Assembly (NCBI RefSeq): GCF_023555385.1 | Contig: NZ_JAJSED010000001.1 | Coordinates: 434,001 to 498,000, forward strand | Origin: Guyparkeria hydrothermalis | GTDB lineage: Bacteria > Pseudomonadota > Gammaproteobacteria > Halothiobacillales > Halothiobacillaceae | Length of the DNA stretch: 64,000 bases | Direction of reading: 5' to 3' | Shown: piece after piece, positions 8,116 through 15,525 of the stretch | Position numbering within the stretch: the stretch's first letter is position 1 | How the letters are laid out: each line of letters starts with the position of its first letter | The notes under the pieces: generated by a model | Seen by the model: only the letters and a program-made list of their open reading frames with translations | What the model was told of the DNA's origin: nothing | Databases searched by the model: none | Program-made: the position numbers and the translations under genes

Positions 8116-10377
8116 CTAGCCCGTGATGGGCGCCACATCGGGGTGAGATGGGGGCGAGTGACCGGTGGGGCTCGCCAGGGATCTGCCGAAGCGCGCCGCG
8201 TTGAGGATGACCGTTAGGGAGCTTGCCGCCATGGCGGTCGCGGCGATGACCGGCTGGATCGCGCCCGCCACGGCCAGTGTGAGGCCGATACCGTTGTACG
8301 CCACGGCGAAACCGAGATTCTGGCGCATCATGCGCCGTCCCTGCCGGGCAAGATCGATGGCACGACTTACCCCCGCCACGCCATCGTTGCCGAGCACCAC
8401 ATCAGCGGCCATGGCGGCCGTACTGTTGGCATTGGCAACCGCGATGCCGACATCGGCGCTCGCCAGGGCCAGCGCGTCGTTGGCGCCGTCGCCGACAAAG
8501 GCGACCGGCCCGGCCGTTGCGCGGACCAACTTTGCCTTGTCGTCGGGCAGACAGTCGGATCGGACATCGCTGGGCGCGAGGCCGACTGCCGTGGCGATGC
8601 GCATCGCCGGCACCCGACGATCACCGGTGATCAGCCCACAGGTAATTCCGGCTTGCTGCAACTGCCGGATGGTGGTTGTGGCCGAGTCGCGCAACGGGTC
8701 GTCGAACACGATCGTGGCCACCCACTGGTCGTTGATCGCGACCTCCACCTGCAGGTCATCGCCCGGAGTCGGCTCGATTTGAACGTCATGATCGCGCAGA
8801 AGTCGTGGCGATCCGACCAGCACTTGCCCCCAGTCGGGGTGGCTTGCCGATACGCCGGCTGCGTGGCGGCGCGCCTCCATGGCCGGCATCGGCGTGTCGC
8901 CCGCGGCTCGTCGCAGGGCATCCGCAATCACGTGATCGACGCCGTTTTCCGCCGCGGCGGCGATCTGAAGCACGGTTGCGGCGTCCGTCCGTCTCTTGCC
9001 GGGCAACTGTCCTCGCACCATCACGTCGGTGACCGCAGGCCGTCCCTGCGTGAGGGTGCCCGTCTTGTCGAGATAAAGGGTGTCCACGTCGGCCAGTTGC
9101 TCGAGTGCGGCCGCATCGCGAAAGAGAATGCCTTCGTTGGCCGCCCGACCTGCCAGGCTGACGTACGCGATCGGCACGGCAATGCTCAGCGCGCAGGGGC
9201 AGGCGATCACCAACACCGAGGTCGCGCGGAGCAGGGATTCTTCCGGCGACAGGCCGAGAAGCCACGCGGCGAGCGCCGAGAGGGTAGCGAGGCCGATTGC
9301 GGTCGGTGCGATCCAGCGGGCGAATCGGTCGGCGATTCGTTGCGTGCCCGGCCGGCTGCGGACCGCCTCGATCACCCGCTCCCCAATGCGATCGATCGAC
9401 CGTTCCCCGACTGTCGCCTCGACCCGGATGGTGATGGCACTCTCCAGATTGACGCTGCCCGCGAGCACCTTGTCGCCGGGATGAGCGGTTGCCGGTCGGG
9501 ACTCGCCGGTCATCACTGACCGGTCCAGGCGGGTCTCGCCGTCCTCGATCACGCCATCGAGAGGTATCCGCTGGCCGGCCGGGACGCGCATGTGCTCGCC
9601 GATGGCGATGGTCTCGGCCGGCACGGTCTCGATCGCGCCCTCGGCAGTGAGTCGCTCGGCGCGCTCCGGCATTCGGGCGTGGAGGGCGTCGATGGTCGTG
9701 GCAGCCCGTCGCAGGGCGAGCGTCTCCAGCAGCCGGCCGAGGGTCAGAAGCACCACCAGCATCACGGCCGTGTCGGTGTAGACGTGATGGCTACCCTGGC
9801 CGAGCTGCCAGATGGACAGGCCGGCAGCCGCCAGCACGCCGAGGGTGACCAGCGTATCCATCCCGGGGATGCCGGTGCGCAGCGTGCGCCAGCCGGCCAC
9901 AAATACGGGCAGACCGGCGATGCCCAGAACGGGCAGGGCGAACGAGGCGCTTGCCAGCGCGAGCCACCAGCCCGTGGTTTCGCCGCTCGCTTGTCCGACA
10001 CCGAGGTAGAGCAGCAGGGAGAACAGCATCGTCCAGACGCCGAAAAATCCCGCGACGGTCAGTCGGATGCCGAGTGCACGCACCTGCTCGTCGAGTCGGG
10101 AACGCGTGGTCCGCTCGCTACGCGGTGGTGCCAGTCGATAACCGAGCCGGCGGACCTTCTCGGCGATCTGGGCAAGGGAGATACGCTCCGGATCCCAGCG
10201 CAGCATGGCGGCGGAGCCCAGAAAGCTCACCTGGGCCTCCTGCACCCCCGGGGTGTCACGCAGCAGTCTTTCGGTGGCCGCCGCGCAACTGGGGCACCAC
10301 AGCCCCTCGATAGTCATCAGCGCCCTGCCGTGGGTTTCCGGTGACGGGGGGCAGGGGGCGGTTGCATCACTGATCAC
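8116..10377 (-). CDS. Copper-type P1B ATPase (CcoI/CopA-like), last gene of the oxidase operon
   Basis: This 753-residue transporter has an N-terminal HMA domain with a CPSC metal site (residues 28-31, in GLWCPSCA) and eight predicted helices. The ion-channel motif is CPC (IACPCALSIA). TGES is the phosphatase loop, DKTGTLTQG carries the phosphorylated aspartate, and GDGANDALAL is the hinge. CPC plus YNGIGL and SSLTVILNAARF at the C-terminus fit Cu(I) ATPases. Placement at the end of a cbb3-type oxidase operon suggests the CcoI role, exporting copper for assembly of the oxidase's CuB centre. The normally conserved HP dipeptide of the nucleotide domain reads HV (GVDHVIADAL). GTG 10377 was chosen as start because GGAG lies 9 bases upstream; ATG 10317 is the alternative. 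The reading frame continues open further upstream, but only as a shadow of the preceding cytochrome gene. Confidence 0.88.
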   Translation of the reverse strand: MISDATAPCPPSPETHGRALMTIEGLWCPSCAAATERLLRDTPGVQEAQVSFLGSAAMLRWDPERISLAQIAEKVRRLGYRLAPPRSERTTRSRLDEQVRALGIRLTVAGFFGVWTMLFSLLLYLGVGQASGETTGWWLALASASFALPVLGIAGLPVFVAGWRTLRTGIPGMDTLVTLGVLAAAGLSIWQLGQGSHHVYTDTAVMLVVLLTLGRLLETLALRRAATTIDALHARMPERAERLTAEGAIETVPAETIAIGEHMRVPAGQRIPLDGVIEDGETRLDRSVMTGESRPATAHPGDKVLAGSVNLESAITIRVEATVGERSIDRIGERVIEAVRSRPGTQRIADRFARWIAPTAIGLATLSALAAWLLGLSPEESLLRATSVLVIACPCALSIAVPIAYVSLAGRAANEGILFRDAAALEQLADVDTLYLDKTGTLTQGRPAVTDVMVRGQLPGKRRTDAATVLQIAAAAENGVDHVIADALRRAAGDTPMPAMEARRHAAGVSASHPDWGQVLVGSPRLLRDHDVQIEPTPGDDLQVEVAINDQWVATIVFDDPLRDSATTTIRQLQQAGITCGLITGDRRVPAMRIATAVGLAPSDVRSDCLPDDKAKLVRATAGPVAFVGDGANDALALASADVGIAVANANSTAAMAADVVLGNDGVAGVSRAIDLARQGRRMMRQNLGFAVAYNGIGLTLAVAGAIQPVIAATAMAASSLTVILNAARFGRSLASPTGHSPPSHPDVAPITG

Positions 10378-10450
10378 CTGAGCGATCTCCAGGGCCCGGT
10401 TTGAGCATGTCCGCGTACTGCGGCTGTGGTCTGGGTGGTGCGTTGCAGCC

Positions 10451-11611
10451 TCATGGCTGGGCGCTCGTCCGTGTCGGCAGATGTTTCTGCCGGAAGCGCT
10501 CCCACTGCGCCTGGTCGAATGACTCGCCGAGGAGCTTGCCTCGCAGGGTATGGCCGTAATAGCCCTTCTTGTCCTTGTGGTAGGCATCCCGCGCTTCGGC
10601 GACCGAGATATTCTCCTCGACCTGGCGCGGATCGGGGGGACGGGGAAAGCTGTTGATGTAGGCGGCCACGTCCCACGCTTCCTGGTCGCTGAGGTAGTTT
10701 CGTTTGCCCAGCGGCATGTTGGCCTTGATGAACTCGGCGGCAGTCGGAACACGGTGCATCCCGGCGCCCCAGTTGTAGGCGCCCGGTCCCCACAGTGGCG
10801 GAAAGACCTGGCGTCCGTTCAGGTCCTTCTGGCCCTGGCCATCGAGCCCGTGACACACCGCGCAGTTGGCTTTGAAAACCTTCTCGCCGCGGCGATAGTC
10901 GAAGCCCTTGTCGGTGCGCTCGAGCTTGGGGTAACTCCGGCCGGGCAGTTTCTGGCCGACTGGTGCGCCGTCGGCAAGCCAGAACATGTAGCTCTGCAGG
11001 TCCTTGTAGATCTGGTGGTTGGCAGGCGGCGGGCCGCCGTTGGGCGACTGCGGCGCGTTCATCGAGTAGGTGAAGCAGCCGCGGATTCGGTCCTCCATGG
11101 TATTGACCATGTCGTTCTTGCCGCGGTGCTTGGGGTAGACGCCCCAGGCCGCCCACAGCGGGGCGCTGCCCTGGCGGCGGCCGCTGTCCAGATGGCAGTT
11201 CGCGCAGGCGAGGTCATTGCCGGTGAATTCGGCTGCCCGGGTGCCCGTGTTCACGAACACGCTACGGCCGCGTCGGATCGCGTCGCCCATCTTTCCGTTG
11301 GGGATTTCCGAGTCGTCCGGCGGCACGAAGTGGTTATCGTTGCCCAATGGCACCTGGGGAAACGCGGCATCGCCGTTTTCCGCGAGCTCCTTGCGGCTCT
11401 CCGCCAACTGCTCGCGCGCCTCGCGAGAGGCCCGGTCCGCCAGGGTTGTGGGCGTTTCGTCGCTCGTGACGCTGGTGGACGTGAACGGCCAGACGTCGTA
11501 ATGATCGGCCAGGAGGCCTGCCCCAAGCAGGAGTCCCGCACCGGCGACGGCGAGGGCGATCCGCACTGCCGTGGACTGTCCCTCTTCGGGATTCTCGGTC
11601 TGCCGGGTCAT
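10451..11611 (-). CDS. TsdA-like membrane-anchored dihaem cytochrome c (thiosulfate dehydrogenase family)
   Basis: This 386-residue protein has one N-terminal helix (about 17-35) that looks like an uncleaved anchor, then a periplasmic dihaem part. Haem 1 binds at CANCH (136-140). GCFTYSMN places Cys179 where TsdA enzymes have the unusual axial cysteine. Haem 2 binds at CAVCH (250-254), with Met299 in KANMPLG as the probable sixth ligand. The MVNTMEDRIRGCFTYSMN region closely matches TsdA, which oxidises thiosulfate to tetrathionate or runs the reverse. The substrate here is inferred, not shown. The start overlaps the stop of the preceding dihaem gene (ATGA). In an oxidase operon it could feed electrons to CcoNO. 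Most TsdA proteins are soluble and exported, so the membrane anchor is notable. Confidence 0.82.
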   Translation of the reverse strand: MTRQTENPEEGQSTAVRIALAVAGAGLLLGAGLLADHYDVWPFTSTSVTSDETPTTLADRASREAREQLAESRKELAENGDAAFPQVPLGNDNHFVPPDDSEIPNGKMGDAIRRGRSVFVNTGTRAAEFTGNDLACANCHLDSGRRQGSAPLWAAWGVYPKHRGKNDMVNTMEDRIRGCFTYSMNAPQSPNGGPPPANHQIYKDLQSYMFWLADGAPVGQKLPGRSYPKLERTDKGFDYRRGEKVFKANCAVCHGLDGQGQKDLNGRQVFPPLWGPGAYNWGAGMHRVPTAAEFIKANMPLGKRNYLSDQEAWDVAAYINSFPRPPDPRQVEENISVAEARDAYHKDKKGYYGHTLRGKLLGESFDQAQWERFRQKHLPTRTSAQP

Positions 11612-12459
11612 CGCGCGTCCTCCTCTTGGGTGGGTTGCCCGCGTTCGGACGGACGATCGGGTGCGAGTGTGTTCGGTGCCAGCCGGTTCGGCTCCTGACG
11701 GGGCGGTCGGCTGGCGAGGTAGTCTGCTAGGGCTCGGCGATCGGCGTCGGAGAGCACCTTGGCGACGTCGTGCATGAAATCTTCCGGGTCGTTCTGCCGC
11801 CGACGGGTCGCGAACGCCACGAGCTGTTGATAGATGTATTCCGGATGCTGCCCAGCGATAGCCGGGAATGCCTGCCCGACACCCCAGCCGGCTGAACCAT
11901 GGCAGCTGTAACAGGCGGGCGCACCCGCCCGCCAGTCACCCTCCAGTGCCAGTTTTCGGCCGCGCTCGATTCGTCCCTCCAGAGAGGCCCCGGCCGGCGT
12001 GTCGAGGGTACGGTTGGCGTAATAGCGACCCAGGGCAGCCATCTCTTTGTCGGAGAGCGAGCGGGCCACGGAGGACATCGTGGCGTTTTCTCGCCGGCCG
12101 TCGGCGAAATCCTTCAGCTGTTTGGCGATGTAGCCCGCCGGTAAGCCGGCGAGTGCGGGAATGTGGTTGTTGCCCTCGCCATTCTCCCCATGACAGGAGG
12201 CACAGGCCCACGAACCCTCCGATCCGGTTACCAGCGGGCTGGCTGCGGCCGTCGAGACGTCGGTGGCACGTTCGGCCCATCGCACTGCGGCGAGCGGATC
12301 GATCTCGCTGCGTTCGCCCGATTGCGAGTGGGCGTTTGAATGGCCCTCCTCGCTCGAGCAGCCGCCAAGCAGGACCACGAACACAGCTGTGGCCATCCCA
12401 AACGCTAGTGGGCGGAATCGCCCGACGACAGTGGTCTGTGGTCGATGATGTGGGTTCAC
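11608..12459 (-). CDS. Dihaem c4-like cytochrome lipoprotein
   Basis: This protein of about 283 residues has a signal sequence ending in LLGGC (lipid-bearing Cys34). Two similar cytochrome c domains carry CASCH (86-90) and CYSCH (183-187). Each is followed by the NHIPALAG/QAFPAIAG and YIAKQLKDF/YIYQQLVAF patterns typical of cytochrome c4/c553 domains. A proline-rich tail follows. It is probably anchored in a membrane facing the periplasm and shuttles electrons between the TsdA-like enzyme and the oxidase. The GTG at 12459 was preferred because a GGAG lies 8 bases upstream; a GTG at 12465 is too close to that site. The 3' end overlaps the TsdA-like start by four bases. Confidence 0.85.
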   Translation of the reverse strand: MNPHHRPQTTVVGRFRPLAFGMATAVFVVLLGGCSSEEGHSNAHSQSGERSEIDPLAAVRWAERATDVSTAAASPLVTGSEGSWACASCHGENGEGNNHIPALAGLPAGYIAKQLKDFADGRRENATMSSVARSLSDKEMAALGRYYANRTLDTPAGASLEGRIERGRKLALEGDWRAGAPACYSCHGSAGWGVGQAFPAIAGQHPEYIYQQLVAFATRRRQNDPEDFMHDVAKVLSDADRRALADYLASRPPRQEPNRLAPNTLAPDRPSERGQPTQEEDAR

Positions 12460-12473
12460 GAGCACGTCTCCTG

Positions 12474-13136
12474 TCAGCGAGTGGTCGAGGTTGCGCGGGC
12501 ATCACTGGAGGAACCAGTCGACGAGGACCGATCCGCGGTGAGCAGGGCCGCGATGCCCCGATTGCCATCGAGCGGTGCGGTATCGTCGGCGAGTCGCTTT
12601 CGCACCTTGGCGACCTTGCTGGCGGTGATCGGCTCGGCATCGTTGCCCCAGGCCTGCCGGATGTAGGTAACCACCGCGGCAATCTCGGTGTCGCTGAGCG
12701 TCTTGCGGAAGGTCGGCATGCGACCGTTGTACGTCTCCCCCTTGACGACAAGTTGGCCGCTTACGCCCATCAGGACAATGCTGGCGGTGACGTCCGCCTG
12801 GCCGGTGACGAACGACGATCCGGCCAGGGGCGGGACGGCGCCCGACAGCCCGATGCCGTCTTCCTGATGGCAGGTCGCGCAGTTGGCATTGAAGACCGCC
12901 TGTCCGGGGGAGGCAGCCCCGGATCCGGCCTCCCGGCTCGCGGTTTGCTCGCTGGTCGGCGTGTTCGCAACCGCCGGAGCGTCGCTGTCCACGTTGAACA
13001 GGGTGAACGCGCCCCAGGCGGCCAGCGCGATGACCACCGAGTAGACCGGCCAGGGAATGCGCTTGTACGTCTCATACGGGATGAATGACTCGTCTCGGAC
13101 ACCCGCGATCGACTCGATGCGGCGTTTCTTGCTCAT
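12474..13136 (-). CDS. Membrane-anchored monohaem cytochrome c in place of CcoP
   Basis: This 220-residue protein has a cytoplasmic N-terminus, one transmembrane helix (about 29-47) and a periplasmic haem domain with CATCH at 86-90 and the probable axial Met140 in NGRMPTF. A basic, Ser/Thr-rich C-terminal tail follows. The N-terminal layout resembles CcoP, with basic residues and YETYKRIPWP before the helix, but CcoP has two haems and this protein only one. It sits directly after ccoO with an ATGA overlap and so is likely the third oxidase subunit or its bound electron donor. The domain resembles small class I cytochromes (IVLMGVSGQLVVKGETYNG). Confidence 0.82.
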   Translation of the reverse strand: MSKKRRIESIAGVRDESFIPYETYKRIPWPVYSVVIALAAWGAFTLFNVDSDAPAVANTPTSEQTASREAGSGAASPGQAVFNANCATCHQEDGIGLSGAVPPLAGSSFVTGQADVTASIVLMGVSGQLVVKGETYNGRMPTFRKTLSDTEIAAVVTYIRQAWGNDAEPITASKVAKVRKRLADDTAPLDGNRGIAALLTADRSSSTGSSSDARATSTTR

Positions 13137-13753
13137 GAGTCACCCCCGGAATTGCGGTAGCCGTTATCGCGAAGATCGCGTCGCACGGGCGGATAGCTGC
13201 GATCCAGGCTCAACAGGTAGGCCACCAGGTCGAGTGCTGCCTGCCGTGCGACTACCACCTTGCCGTCGGGTTTGAATTCATCCGGTACGCTTACCACGAC
13301 GTCGCCGCTCTCTGCCGAAGATTTGGTCTCGAACAGGAACGGGAAGGCCGGCATGATGCTGTCCGAGTGAAGGGAGCGTGGGGCGTAGAGATGTGTCAGT
13401 TGCCAGTCGCGCGACGGTTGTCTGACCCCGATGTTCAGCAAGTCGGGCCCGGTCCGCATCGTGCCGAGCTGATGCGGTCGGTCGTAGACGTAGTCCGCCG
13501 GCGTGGAGGCACGTCCCCATCCGCGGGTCTCGTCCGGGGCCTGTGCCGACGAGCGCGGCTGCTGCGAATGGCAGTAGACGCAGCCGAGGTTGACGTAGTG
13601 TGCCCGTCCCCGGAGCTCCGCCTTGGAGTAGGGCTCCAGTTCGTCGGGTGGCTCGATCGGCGCGATCTGCATGGCGGGTCCGATGACGAGAAACAGCATC
13701 GCCAGCGCCAGGATGGCGAGGGCGACGATACCGAGAGGAAGAAGTCGGTTCAT
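13133..13753 (-). CDS. ccoO: cbb3-type oxidase subunit II (CcoO), monohaem cytochrome
   Basis: This 206-residue protein has one N-terminal helix (about 5-27). The haem site CVYCH is at 58-62 in the CcoO pattern YVNLGCVYCHSQQ, and DYVYDRPHQLGTMRTGPDL and the axial Met134 in DSIMPAFPFL follow. These match CcoO, which passes electrons to the haems of CcoN. Its start overlaps the ccoN stop and its stop overlaps the next cytochrome start, both ATGA. It is slightly different from standard CcoO around the haem (RGWGRAS where RYG-S is usual), consistent with a divergent oxidase clade. Confidence 0.92.
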   Translation of the reverse strand: MNRLLPLGIVALAILALAMLFLVIGPAMQIAPIEPPDELEPYSKAELRGRAHYVNLGCVYCHSQQPRSSAQAPDETRGWGRASTPADYVYDRPHQLGTMRTGPDLLNIGVRQPSRDWQLTHLYAPRSLHSDSIMPAFPFLFETKSSAESGDVVVSVPDEFKPDGKVVVARQAALDLVAYLLSLDRSYPPVRRDLRDNGYRNSGGDS

Positions 13754-15303
13754 CGTCCTGTCCCTCCGTTAGCTCGTACGTTGGCGGTTGCCGCCGTTGC
13801 CGCCTCGTTGCGAGGCAGCAGGAACACGATGAGATGGAAGGCGAACAGGAGGTGCCCCAGGGTCATCAGGGTGCCGCCCACGGAGCGCGTGGTGAGGTAG
13901 GGCAGGGTTACGTGGACACTCTCCATGAATGGCCGGGCTGGATCGAGCATGGAGAGGCCCTGCAGCCACCCGCCTATCGTAAGGGCACCGACGTACAGCG
14001 TGATCCCCAGGGTGACCAGCCAGAAATGCCACGTGATCAGGGCCGGGAAGGGCCAACGCCGCCCTGTCAGGTGCGGAAGCATGTAGTAGATGGCGCCGAA
14101 CATGACCAGCGCGACGAAGCCGTACATGCCGAGATGCGCGTGACCCACCGTGTAATGGGTGAAGTGGGTGACGGTATTCACCGCACGGACGGCTTCGAGG
14201 GAGCCCTGCAGGGATACGATCGTATAGAGAATCGCGCCCAGGGCCACGAACCGCAGAGGAATACTCTCACGCCACGCCCAGCCATTGGTGAGGCTCAGGG
14301 TGTGCTGGTTGATCGCCACGGCCACGACCGGGACGACCATCATCACAGACTGCACCACGGAAAGGGTCACGGCCCAGGTTGGGATCGGCCCACCGACCAG
14401 GTGATGCAGTCCGACTTGGCTGTAGAACAGCGCCAGGGCCCAGAAGCCCAGTAGCGAAAGCCGGTAGGAGAAGATGGGTTTGCCGATGATGCGCGGGATG
14501 AAATAGTACGCGGCCGCGAGCCCGAGCGGGGTGGCCCACAGGCCGAGCACGTTGTGGGCATACCACCAGTTGACCGTCGCCGCCTGAGCGCCGGCGTAGA
14601 GCGACGGGACGTTCGCGGTGATGAACAGCACCGGGAACCAGAGCATCGAGGCACTGATGTACCAGCCCGAGACGTAGATGTGGTTGATCTGGCGGTGCTT
14701 GCCGGTCGCGAGAACCGAGATCCCGATCAGCAGCACCGAGACGGCCAGTGCGATGTCGATCTGCCAGGGAAATTCCAGCCATTCCATGCCGTCGGTCCAA
14801 CCGGAGCCGATCGCGATCACGCCGGCGGCGGTGGCGAGGTTCCACAGCACGCCACCCGAGAGGGCCGCCCCGGGATGCCGCAGGCGTGTGCGGAACAAGG
14901 TCGGGATGAGCCAGAGTGCGGTGCCGAGTGCCGCAAGCGAGGTCCAGCCGTAGACGACACTGTTGAGGTGCATGGTGCGCATGCGGCCGAACGTCAGTGG
15001 CGCACTGCCGTCCAGCAGGCCCGGGATATGGAGTTTGAGCGAGGAGATCAGCCCGAATGCGGAGCCGACCACGAGCCAGGTCACGGCCGTAACGAAAAAG
15101 AACAGGATCAATCGTTGCTCGGGTGGCCCGAACGAGTTTTCCCCAACGGTCGTTTGTTCGTTCTCGCCTTCCGGGAGGATCGAGCGGGCCTGATCCTGCG
15201 AGATATCGAACTGGTTTGAATAGATAGCCCAGATCAGAGCGATGATCGCGATCAGCGACATCACGAAACTGAAGGCCAGCAATGAGCCGATGGAATAGAG
15301 CAT
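13750..15303 (-). CDS. ccoN: cbb3-type oxidase catalytic subunit I (CcoN) with CcoS-like N-terminal extension
   Basis: At 517 residues it has about 13 predicted helices. Active-site residues fit the cbb3 (C-family) pattern: His112 for the low-spin haem, CuB ligands His250 (WWYAHN), His300 and His301 (GLHHLVGGPIP), and haem histidines in VGHAHLGMYG (388, 390). Tyr294 sits six residues before His300, as the cross-linked tyrosine does in known cbb3 enzymes, so this is an oxygen reductase rather than a nitric oxide reductase. The first 45 residues form a helix followed by WAIYSNQFDISQDQARSIL, resembling the separate assembly protein CcoS. The ATG at 15303 has GAGGGG 10 bases upstream. It is the first gene of the operon. 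No ccoP or ccoQ follows. Confidence 0.93.
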   Translation of the reverse strand: MLYSIGSLLAFSFVMSLIAIIALIWAIYSNQFDISQDQARSILPEGENEQTTVGENSFGPPEQRLILFFFVTAVTWLVVGSAFGLISSLKLHIPGLLDGSAPLTFGRMRTMHLNSVVYGWTSLAALGTALWLIPTLFRTRLRHPGAALSGGVLWNLATAAGVIAIGSGWTDGMEWLEFPWQIDIALAVSVLLIGISVLATGKHRQINHIYVSGWYISASMLWFPVLFITANVPSLYAGAQAATVNWWYAHNVLGLWATPLGLAAAYYFIPRIIGKPIFSYRLSLLGFWALALFYSQVGLHHLVGGPIPTWAVTLSVVQSVMMVVPVVAVAINQHTLSLTNGWAWRESIPLRFVALGAILYTIVSLQGSLEAVRAVNTVTHFTHYTVGHAHLGMYGFVALVMFGAIYYMLPHLTGRRWPFPALITWHFWLVTLGITLYVGALTIGGWLQGLSMLDPARPFMESVHVTLPYLTTRSVGGTLMTLGHLLFAFHLIVFLLPRNEAATAATANVRANGGTGR

Positions 15304-15381
15304 GTGCGGAATTCCCCTCGCGCCACGTGATTCATGGCGACCGCTCGGTTTCGAGGTAACGACGCACTGACGCTAGATCAT

Positions 15382-15406
15382 GAGTGGACGCTTAGCAAAG
15401 CCACTC
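15382..15406. promoter_or_regulatory. Inverted repeat between ccoN and the ABC ATPase gene
   Basis: GAGTGG (15382-15387) and CCACTC (15401-15406) are separated by 13 bases, with TCAT/ATGA extending the symmetry imperfectly outside. It lies in the 222-base divergent gap that must hold the promoters of the oxidase operon and possibly of the ABC gene. It could be an operator. No FNR/ANR-type TTGAT-N4-ATCAA site was seen in the gap. Confidence 0.25.
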
Positions 15407-15525
15407 GTTATGACACCATGGAATGTCAGAATGCGTCTGACCATCGCGCCAGAGGGGCCAGTGGTCGGGAGGAAATAAGCGAACGCGCACCTTGGCCCTT
15501 GGCCGGGACAACGACGAGGAAAATC

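Noticed and set aside
13750-15303. Nitric oxide reductase (NorB-like) instead of an oxidase
   Set aside because: A tyrosine six residues before the His-His CuB pair, plus a CcoO partner, match cbb3 oxidases. NorB lacks this tyrosine.
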